Below, piece after piece: positions 14,901-26,900 of a DNA stretch of 64,000 nucleotides; position 1 is the stretch's first letter, and each line of letters opens with the position of its first letter. The notes beneath the pieces are model-generated. The model worked only from the letters and a program-made list of their open reading frames with translations, did not search any database and was not told the DNA's origin. The translations under genes were made by a program, and so were the position numbers. The stretch is from positions 1,929,678 through 1,993,677 of the forward strand of contig NW_017803157.1 of assembly GCF_001625305.1 (NCBI RefSeq), written 5' to 3'. This DNA comes from Branchiostoma belcheri (lineage: Eukaryota > Chordata > Leptocardii > Amphioxiformes > Branchiostomatidae).

Positions 14901-17900
14901 CTCTACTACGGTCTCGTGTCTCTGATGTTACGTTCCAAGAGCAGACAGGTCCATTTCCTGAACAAGGCTGAAGGAGTCAGCTGAAAATTTGGGGTAAATC
15001 CCTAATTTATTCCAGTGTTGGAAAGAAAGTATGTTCAAAGAAAGTAGCAAAGTTTAATCTTCTCTATTTCTAGTTGTTTGTGATGCAGAGTTATTATGCA
15101 AATGCTGACAGCAGATAGAAAGAGACAGGTAAAATCTGCGTTAGCATAGTATACTAGTATGCTGTACATGTAGAGATTGCCATACCTGTTCTTCAGGACC
15201 CTCAGTTGTTTTAGCTTGGAATGTATTGGATACCCCTGGACCAGAATCTGGAACTGAGGTTAAAACATCCACATTAATAGTGGGTTATATCCTACTAGTG
15301 ATATCTTTTGTAGCAATTGCCTTCCTACAGAAAGCCACAATGACTGTTTTGTGCTTTATCTAGTACATAAATGTAAGTATCAATGCTTAAACAATGGTTA
15401 TGGCGAAGTCACATTCATCATAGGTTGTTGTAACTTGTAAGATTTTGATGTTTAGCATGATGGGCTAAACCAAATGCTGACATACATGTAGGTCGCAGAC
15501 AGCCTTTCTGGTAACAAGACTTCAGGGCAAGCTATCCAAGGAGGCACTTGAAATGGCGTACAACACAATGGTCAGACCAAAACTGGAGTACGCCGTCGGG
15601 GACTTGTCCTACTCATCCAGCAAGAGTGCATTACCAGGCCGGAGCCTTGAGACGTACACCATCAAGCGTCGTCATGCAGGAGTTAGAATGGGACAGTCTG
15701 TCCACCAGGAGGCAGTTCCATTCTTGGTTCTGATGTACAAACTGGTGAACGGACTAGTCCCCCCTCACCTCCAGCCACTAACTCCCACCACACGAGGAGA
15801 CCAAAGGGTGACACGTGTTCAGCTGCGGAACGCTATGCACCTCCACTTACCTCGGTGCCGTACACAGACGTACCAGGCCAGCTTTCTGCCTTATGCATCA
15901 CGACTGTGGAATCAGCTGCCTCAGTCTGTTAGAGAGGCCCGCAGCATTAGTATATTTAAGAACATGTGTCAGGCCCACCTGCTCACGCAGCAGAAGCACC
16001 AGTTGACCCAGAGACGTGGGCCCCAGACACGAGAACATTCTGGCGGCTAGAAACCGCATGAACTGTATCTAGTACTAAATGGACTGATATACTATTATTC
16101 TAATCTATGCTGTTTTTAGTACCCTTTTACTTATTTTTATATACTTATACTAGGTTTGTCTTGTTTGTGTGCTTGTGTTTGTTTTGTGTGTGGGCCACAA
16201 CACCAGCCCCCGCTGCCTGTGGCCCAGGAGTATTGTACTTGTTTGCAATCCTAATAAATCAAATCAAATCAATCAAATCAAGACAGCAGAATTTTTTACA
16301 ACACATGCATGACTATCCCTAGAATGCTCTCAGTGATAATCATACAACAATAGTATGGCAATAGTACGATGATAGTACGACTGACTAGACCCTAACTCAC
16401 CTGGTGTTGCGGCCTGTGTTGTCAGCGTAAAAGATGCTGACTGCCCCTGTAGGGTACCTGCACACAACAGATCAACAAAAAGTCACATGCAGCCAGTAAA
16501 TGTAATCTAATAAAAAGGGTACATAAAATCCACCTCTAAGGTAAAAAAAGATGTGACAGACATAACAGGAAACAATGCTAGAATGCATTGTTTTGACATC
16601 GGTTCCTAGTAAGCTTGGTTAGAGCCATATAGACTCCTTGGTTAGAGTACATGTACAATGTACTTAACAGCTAGATGTACATAATACACATGTATGTTTC
16701 ATCACACTCACCAGTAGTACTAGTTGTGGTGGTACCTGCTTCATCGTAGGTCTCCTTTGTTGTCCTGATGGGGCTTCCTGAACAAGAAATCAGATGATAT
16801 ATCAGACTTCCAAGAATTGTGAATTTGTAACAGTTATTGTCACGTGATTATCCCATCAAGTCACGTGACAAGAAAACTCCAAGACGAGATCTTAATTGGG
16901 TTGAATAAGAGACAGAGTAACGTCTCGAAAGCTCCCCAGCATAGCTGAACTTTTGTTGTGTGTATTCGTATAAATATTTTGTCAAAAGTAACAGTTATTG
17001 TATTGTATGAATTACATCTTATAAAATGGATTATTACTCATACATATGACAATACTACATACTAGTAACTACTAAGGATGAGATACTTCACCTAAACCAG
17101 GGCTACCCGAAACAATACTTTTAAATTAGTAAATGATTATTCATTTCAAGTTTTGGTCTTTAGTGAAAGGGGATGACGACTTACCTGTTACACGCTGTAT
17201 AGGGAGGAACCCTGCGTCAAATGGTTCAGTCGTGGAGGTTGCAAAGGGAGTCGATGTGTATGCCTCAGTCACGGTGTATGTTGGTGAGATTGACCCTTCA
17301 AGTAAACATGAAATGCGTCGGTGAAGGTTAGACATCCAGGTAAGAAGATTATATTGTAAGTTAATGCCAAAAACAGTTACTCAAGCAACTGGATATGATT
17401 TTGGAAATGGTCAGATGTTTCAGGTAGTATCCACTACCTTTCGATGCTATCTGAAATGTCTGACCGTTTTCATAAATGTGCCCCATACATTGTGTAACAA
17501 CAAAATCTACTTCACTGCATACATGTATATGCATAATATAACATATGATTATAGATGTCTTGAATGGATGGTTAGATAAATACAATACATAGTAGTAAAA
17601 TAATAACAAATACAGCCAACAAACACCTCAAGTGGGGCTGGAAAGTATTAAATCCAAGACGCCACCATTCTTTTTTGTTGTTCTGTCTTTTTTTCTGTAA
17701 GAACAGTTCATGCCGTACCTGTTCGTTTTGACAAAGTGATTTCAACGCTTCGCCCTTGCTCACTGATGGCAGTTATCTTTATAGTGTACTCAGTTTCAGG
17801 CAGCAGGTCTGTGAAGTTATAGGATGTCTGCAATCCATTCATACTGTAAACAGAACACACCAGTGAAAATCTATTGATTAATGTACACTCAGGTGAAATA

Positions 17901-20900
17901 CCATTTCCAAGAGCATGGGGGCAAGTCACAGTGCTGTACATTACAAGAACTCATAAAGTTTCATGAAATACAGCATATTTTTTTTGCATTCTGCTCTACT
18001 ATTTTTTGTCCTAGAAAATGTGCCACATTGCAAATGATACCCAACAATTGCTCCACATGTTATGTTACATAATAGAATTACACATGATGCCACAACAGAA
18101 GTGAACGTTTACAATGTACCTGAACAAACGCCCTGTGCTGTCAAATGGGTTGGAAACTTTGATTTCAAATGACAATATCTCTGCCACATGAGCCTTCCAC
18201 TGTAAGACCATCCAGGTTGCAGAAAGGCCACTGACTTCCAGACTTAAAGGTGGGTCTGTGTTTGTAAGTAAGAGACACAAATGACAATCACAGAGCAAAA
18301 ACAAAGTCTAACAACATTTACTTTTTGGATATACAAATTCTCTTGTTCCCAACCAGGAAAGACTCCTTCCTTGCTAAAGACTATCACCTTTTTGGAAGTA
18401 ACATTACTTCTTACGTCGATAAAGGTTAGACATCCAGATAATACGATATGCCAAAAGTTACTCAAGCAACTGGATATGATTTTGAAAACGTCAGACGTTT
18501 CAGCTAGCTAGTATCCACTAGCTTTCGTCAAATCCACTAGTTTCAGCTAGTATCCACAAAAGCTAGTGGATACTACCTGAAACGTCTGACGTTTTCAAAA
18601 TCATATCCATTTGCTTGAGTAACTGTTTTCTGGCGTAACATTACTTCTTATTACACTGATTTGTATAACATGAATCAAGCCCTTTTAAGTTAAAAGACAA
18701 CTAACCTGTAAGAATGTTTGTACTGACTGCGATGCTCCTTCCAAACCTGCTAACGGCCACCAAGTCGATGTCGTACGGTGTCCCAGGAATCAAACCCGTC
18801 AGCTCACAGTGGTTCACGTCTCCTGATACCTCTTGTGACGCCATAATCCCATTTCCGGTGTAGTTGATGGAGTATTTGATGATCACACCTCTTGGGGGCA
18901 GCCACGAGATGACTAAAGTATCGGTGGTCTTGTCGTCAACATCCAAAGCCAAAGGAGGGTGGGTTTCTGCAAAATGGAGATAGAGCTATGGCAATGTGGG
19001 GATGGTACAGTGTACTACATAGGGGTGGAAGGCACTTCAGTACCAATGTGGGGAGGGTACAGGCTAGTTGGTAGGGGTGGAGGGCTATTATTGATGCTTA
19101 CACATGCAGATTGTAGCAAATATGTGTTTCCACCTAAATATTGTACACAAAATGGTGAAATATCAGCCTTAAAGGAGTACTAACCTCCAGAAGGGGGTGC
19201 TATATTTCGACAGGCATTTATTTTTGGAATTGAAAAATGCATATTATTTTACAGTATACAATTAAATGCCCATTTTGCGCGCAAGTCTTAAAACGCATCG
19301 AATCCAGGACAAACTCTCCAAATACCCTCAAAACTATCCCAGAATACACCACGCTACCCCATTGGTGTCTATGTTTTAAACAAAAAGTTACGTTACAGAC
19401 CTCATTTCGGGGGCGATAAGAAAAATTCGTACCGTTTTGTGTTCTTTGGTATCTTACCAACCATTGCCCTTCTTAAAGTCCTTATCGCCCCTCATTTATG
19501 CCGAAAATATTGACGATGAAAAAAACGGCGTAATCTAGTTATCCTTTCCATAAGTGGCGTAATCTAATTATCTGTTCAAGTGATACTTACATGCAAATAA
19601 GTTGAGAAAATCAAAACTCGCAGAATGAAACTGGCTCTCACTGTATTCGACATCCTGATATTATAACATCCAAGCCACAGGTCAAGCAAAGTAAAGCAAG
19701 TAATTTCTCAATAATCAGCTTGTTAATGTGCTTGTCTTCTACCATTTTCGCCGAAAAATGTTTATGTTGACCTGAAGTGTATGAGTATTGCGTAAGCCAG
19801 AATTCCCGGATGTATCAATTGTGGTTCAGCATGGGGGACAATGATATTAATATCACTGTACAAACATGCGCCGCGCAAGTCGTACAAGCGAAATTATGTA
19901 AAAAGTCGGCTAGTTATGTATTCATTGCAGCATGATGTATCGGAAAATAGCACTTCCTTCTGGAGGTTAGTACTCCTTTAAATATGAACCCAGCCTTTTG
20001 TGTTGACTTCATGGTCCTATTGTAGCACTAGTACATATTTTATCAAACTAATTCAAAGCACAATATAGGCCCATACAGGTTGACTATTAATTTGATTTGG
20101 TGTATTGAAATTGTAACACTACAATATTAATAATACACATGGGACAAAGGCAGCTATTGCTGGTGTTGTGTCCCACACATAGAAACAAATACAGGACAGA
20201 CAATACTATTTTTCCCTTGAGTTAAGTGGCATCAAGGGCACAAGATCGGTGGCATTNNNNNNNNNNNNNNNNNNNNATATGTGGTGGTAAAGAATTGTCC
20301 AAGGCCCTATACACTAGCATGGCTTTATGTTGACGGTGTAGAGTTCTCACGGACATCCATCCCAGACGAGAGAGGACTTCCCGTGATGGTGTTCTGTACG
20401 GGGCTTTCAAGATCAATTTTCCTACTCGGTTCTGCATTCTTTGCATCTTATCATATTGTACCGAAATGGCACCATCCCAGACAGTACAGGCATAAGTTAG
20501 GCCACACCAATTTAATTTGTTGGTTCTCGGATTCGCCTCTTCATTTTTTTCTGATTTGCAAAAAAAAAAAAAAAAATTACTGGTTCTGAATCATCTAAAA
20601 AATGCTCATATTTTGCTCCCAACAGTTGAGGAAAGTCCTTTTCTTCCTAGTTGTTACAGTTTTTCAATCGTTTAATGCAGTGGTTTGGTTAAAAGTTCAA
20701 AATTCATTGTTTAAATTTTATCCCAGCCTTTTGTGTTGACTTCATGGCTCCAATCAAAGCATTTGGGGCCATAATAGGATGCCTAGGCCTGTTTTTATTT
20801 TTATTTTTTCGCCCTGTCGCTTCATATTTTTTCTGAAAAAATCCGAGAACCAACAAATTAAATTGGTGTGGCCTTAAGTGTGGTAAAAATATGGTGTTAT

Positions 20901-23900
20901 ACAAGGTGACAAGTGCAGATTGTGTGACAAAAGGTTGGACCTGACGCATTATTCCAAGCGCGCGTTTTAGTTTAGACAGAACATGAATAACATGAAAACA
21001 TGTTTGTAGGGGTAGGATAGTTTGTAGGGGTGGAAGGCAGTTCAGTACTAGTGTGGGGAGGGTACAGGCTAGTTGGTAGGGGTGGAGGGCTGTTATTGAT
21101 GCTTACACATGCAGATTGTAGCAAATATGTGTTTCCACCTAAATATTGTACACAAAATGGTGAAATATCAGCCTTAACTATTGGGATAGAATTGCTTTCT
21201 TTGTGTAATACTTACTATAGTCTTATTTGACTAGTACATATTTTATCAAACTAATTCAAAGCACAATATAGGCCCATACAGGTTGACTATTAATTTGATT
21301 TGGTGTATTGAAATTGTAACACTACAATATTAATAATACACATGGGACAAAGGCAGCTATTGCTGGTGTTGTGTCCCACACATAGAAACAAATACAGGAC
21401 AGACAATACTATTTTTCCCTTGAGTTAAGTGGCATAAAGGGCACAAGATCGGTGGCATATCAGGACTCAAACCCGGGACCTCTTGGTTCCGAGTCGAGCA
21501 CCCTGCTGTTACACCATACGACCCCACTATTAAGTAGAATGTTATAAAAAGTTGCAATACCTGTTGCCACGGTCAGGTTTACCTCCGGTCCTTCGACGTA
21601 CATGTTGATAGTTGCTGCTGATATTGTGTACTCTGTGGCTGGTATGAGGTTTTCAAAGGTCACCTCATTCTGGCTTAACTGGGGAATGTAGATGTGAATT
21701 ATATCAGCAGACCCCGACTGCCTTATCCACACTTTGTACCCAGTAGCGATGGAACTAGTGCTGGGGACCCATGACACTTTGGCAGAGGTACCAGTGATGC
21801 TTGTCACTGCAAAATCCTCCGGAGCTGGTGTCACTGTTCAAACATAAAAGAAAAAGGTGTCATTGAAGATGAAAAGATGTTGGCTGGTAGGCAGACAACA
21901 GTGCTAAAAGCAAGAAAGCACTACAGAGTACTACAAAGTACTACAGAGCGGAAGGCTATTCAGTGCCAAGATTGGGAGGGTACAATTATAGTACATAGGG
22001 GTGAAAGGCTGTTCAGTACCAATATGGGGAGGGTACAGTATGTGACATATGGGTGGAAGGCACTTCAGTACCAAGGTGGGGAGGGTACAGTATACTACAT
22101 AGGGGTGGATGCACTTCAGTACCAATGTGGGGAGGGTACAGTATAGTACATAGGGGTGGAGGGCTGTTCAGTACCAATGTGGGGATGGTACAGTATAGTA
22201 CATAGGGGTGGAGGGCTGTTCAGTACCAATGTGGGGATGGTACAGTATACTACATAGGGGTGGAAGGCACTTCAGTACCAAGGTGGGGAGGGTACAGTAT
22301 ACTGCATAGGGGTGGAAGGCACTTCAGTACCAATATGGGGAGGGTACAGGATAGTACATAGGGGTGGAGGGCTGTTCAGTACCAATGTGGGGATGGTACA
22401 GTATACTACATAAGGGTGGAAGACTGTTCAGTACCAATGTGGAGAGGGTACAGTATACTACATAGGGGTGGAAGGCACTTCAGTACCAATGTGGGGAGGG
22501 TACAGTATACTACATAGGGGTGGAAGGCTGTTCACTACCAATATGGGGAGGGTACAGTATGTAGGGGTGGAAGGCTTTTCAGTATCAATGTGTGGATGGT
22601 ACAGTATAGGACATAGGGTGTAAGGAAGGCTGTTCAGTACCAAGGTGGGGAGGGTACAGTATACTACATAGGGGTGGAAGGCTGTTCACTACCAATATGG
22701 GGAGGGTACAGTATGTAGGGGTGGAAGGCTTTTCAGTATCAATGTGTGGATGGTACAGTATAGGACATAGGGTGTAAGGAAGGCTGTTCAGTACCAAGGT
22801 GGGGAGGGTACAGTATACTACATAGGGGTGGAAGGCTGTTCAGTACCAATGTGGTAAGGGTTCAGGATAGTACATAGAGGTGGAAGGCTGTTCTGGGCTA
22901 GAATATTCTGTACAGGGTGTTCTGCAATGTAAATATTCCAGGAGCAGAACCATCTTGTAAAACAGTATTTATTGTTCAAAATGCAGCTTCTGTGTAACTC
23001 ACTTGTTGCACAGGTGATGTCAACTGGCAAGCTATCCTTGTACAACCCAACTGCCACCAGCGTGGCACGATACTCCCGGTCAGTCAGGGCACCTTGGTGT
23101 ACATGGGACTGGTTTCCAGATCCTAACTCTGTGGTGATCGTTGTAGGGTTATCCTGGTCAATGAGGGTGTAGGTTGCTCTGTATCCGACAAGTAGCGCTT
23201 GTGGGCTGATCCAGCTGATTTCAACTGAAGACAAAGTTGCATCCGCACAAGCCAGAAACACAGGAACGTCTGTCTCTGGAATATGAGACATGAGAATCAG
23301 TGGGTTTGTGAAGACTAGTCATCCAGGGATATATAAAAAAAGTTGTGATTCAAACTTTACAACTGGTTAAAATTGAGACAATTTATTGATAGTATAATAT
23401 GATATATATTGATAAATTGTTTCAATTTTATTAAGTGGAAAAGTTTGAATCACAACTTTATAATGAGTGTCTGTGGTTACTTGTAATGCATGTCAACCTA
23501 TGTCAACATGTCAACATATCCTTTGCTAAGAAATCTATTGTTTGTAAACATTCATGATCTGTGCAAAAACACAAGAAAAAGCAGTTTGGTTGAAAAGGAA
23601 GCATCAAGAAAAGAAAGTTGACAAGAAAACATAGAAGTGAGATCTCATACCAGTTATACACTGCACCATGACATCAAGACTCTGAGTTGTTCCCACCAGT
23701 GCACGAATTGAGACGCTGTACATAGAGCCGCTCTTTAAACCGGAAATGACGACGCTTGTAGCTTCTGGAGGTGGATTTGTCACCTCGGTCGGCTCTCTAT
23801 ATATGTCGTCTAGCACGTGTCGATACCAAACACGATATCCCGATAGTGGGGTGTAAGGATACAGCTCTGTGTACAGCCAATCCACTTCAATGGAGTTCGT

Positions 23901-26900
23901 AGTTGTTGAACTGCAAGTCAGGTTTTCTGGTGGGTTTACTGAAAGGAAAATAGTGAATGATGAAATGTTATGTCTAGCCACTTTACCAGTTTTGAAGGGT
24001 ACATGTGCACTCTGTAGCAGTATCTGCTGTTTCTGTATAGCCAGTATAACCTTCCCTCCACGTAACACACCGACTTGTTGCACCTAACCTTTGAACATCT
24101 AACTCAGTCTATAAACATTGTTTAAAGCTACGTAGTGAGAAAACCCCTACTGTACTTGATGGAAGTGAGCTCCACTCTATCACAGTTTTAGGAAAAATGA
24201 GTTTTTGAACACCTCTATCCTTGATAAGTCTGCTACTTGAATGCATGTACATTTATTGCTCTTTATTAGGTACTTAGTACATAATACGTCAGTACATAAT
24301 ACATTAGTACATACACCAATTTATTAGTCACGATTAATGCTGACTGACGATTCAAGAACTAACCTCGCTCGCAGAAGAACTCATGGGTACGCGAACATTC
24401 AACATCTTCCCAAAGATCTCGCCGTGATTGAGTCCTCCATGAATAGTACAGAACGCAGTTTTCGTAGCTTTCGTCAGGAGCGGACGGAGTCCATCCCCTG
24501 AAGTCCTGCTGACTGAGAGGCGTCCCGTCTGCCCACGTCCACTCTGCCAGAGGATCGTCTGAAACAAATATTTTTTTTTTTTAAATTGAAACATACAGTG
24601 ACAAGACGTGGTGGCGACACACTCAAGTTACACTAGTCTTGTATTCATGTCGCCACGAGACAATACGTAATACAAACAAGCAAAGCACGAAGTTTCTCAT
24701 ACAGAAGTTGAATACAACAATCAATCAATGAGCAAGTGAAACAAATACATAAACACCAACAGGATCGATCAAAACACTACAAAAAACGATTTGATTCCAA
24801 CAAAAAAGTCTGCACATGCAGCAGTATTTGAGTATTGTACATTGTTGACAGAAGACGAGAAGAACCTCTTAAAAGTAGATGTAACAGAATATCATCTGAA
24901 AGATCATCCACGTCAGTAATCACCATACCTAAAACGATCGCTTGACCTTCGGGTGGAGGTAACAATGCCATATCAAACAGCAAATACCAACCTGGAACTG
25001 AAAAGACTTGGACCTCGCACAGTTGCAGGGTTCGGGAGGAGCCGGGAAGGCGAACGCCCACGTACCGTCCCCACATCCCCTGGCACGGGACGGAAATGGA
25101 CGGCTGGTTCACGGCCATTTGATGATCACCGCCACACTTGAGGTTCGCGGCAACCTGGTCAGAATCCCCGATGTGGATGTTAAAGGGGTTGATTCTCTCC
25201 GAGCAACAGTCCAGACGGTTGAAGATGACTACTCTGTAGAGCAAAAAAACAACAAAACAAACAACAGCAATCATGATTTAGCCCTATACAATGTATATTA
25301 ACTGTGCAAATCAAGTTCAGCTATCACATACACAAACATTTACTAAGCCAAAAGGCTTCTCTACAGAGTAACCAAGAGATAGTAATTTACCTGTCAATCC
25401 TGTACCATTGACCAAGATCCACCCACCAGCTAGGGTTGGAAATGTCCGGCAAGGAGTGGAAACACGGGGTAGAACCATGATGGTTTCCATCGGTGTTTCC
25501 GTCTACTGCATTGCCGGGACTCCTATGGGCCGAATCGGTGCTGGTTGCAGTCTTCTGCAGAGCGAGATTGAAACCTGCACAACAAGGCAGACCAGTGTCA
25601 TCGGTTTGTGTGCTGATTCTCTACAGAAATATTTATTCTCAATTCAGCTAGTTTACCTGGTTTTAGTACAGCCCCAAAAAAGCCTCTCATTACACTTTCG
25701 TACACTTTATATGATGAATCTTTATTGCATGTTTTTGCCCAGATGGGCTAAATGCACAAGAGGATGTCCAGTATGTAAAACATGAGTATTTCATACTGGT
25801 ACGTTATATTCTAATGCAAAAGTGCTAGGTATCTATACATTACAATAATACTATAAACCACCAATCATCTACTGTTAGTTGCCCTTTCTTCTCTCTTTTT
25901 GAAACATTTGGAAACATATAATACTTCTGCTACTTCAGTCCGTCAAATGGAATTGCGTTTTTGAGACGACATCAAACACTAAAAAAACTTATCATAAAAG
26001 TTCATCTGTGTTGGTAGTAATCATAGTAAAATGTTGAACTTTATTCCAACACACAACTATACAGTGATCGCTGAAAAGTCTGTATAGTTGTGTGTTGGAA
26101 TAAAGTTCAACGTTTTACTATTAAAAAAAACTTCTTAACACGATTGATGAAACAAGTAATATACATGTTCTATTCAAGTTTGTATGTTTTATACAGGAAT
26201 GTGTCACTCTTTACTGTGTAAGTTTTGAGAGGCTATATGATAATAGCGTTAATGGCCCGCCCTTGGTGAATAAGGTGGCTTTATTCGGTGCACGTGGTTA
26301 TAGTAACTGACAAGGCTTTATCACACCATAGTCACCTCGGGATGAGTCATTAACCCCGTAAATAATTTCATCATGTTGGTAAACGAATGAATAGCAAAGT
26401 TCTTTGGTCACAACCATTTATTTTTCACGAGCCGACGTTTCGATGACCGTCTGTCATCTTCATCAGGGCAATTCTGACTGGTTTACTGTACACTGACCCT
26501 AGATATTACTTGGTGCATAGCGCACTAAAGGTGTTACATAGCTTAAGTGCATTGTGAACTATGTAACACCTTTAGTGTGCTATGCACCAAGTAATATCTA
26601 GGGTCAGTGCACAGTAAACCAGTCAGAACTGCCCAGATGAAGATGACAGATAATCATCGAAACGTCGGCTCGTGAAAAATAAATGGTTGTGACCAAAGAA
26701 CTTTGCTATTCGTGGGTCATTAACCCTTAATTATAGATGAAAGGACTTAAAGAGCTACTCACAGCTAAGGCAGTCGTGTAGACCGATCCAGACGTGGATC
26801 TCTCGGTCTTCTATGCTCTTCAGCGCAACAAGAAACTTGTGTGTGTCTTCGTTCTTGACGCTGGCTAGCCGGCCTCCTTCTTGCCTGCACCTGGCATCAG

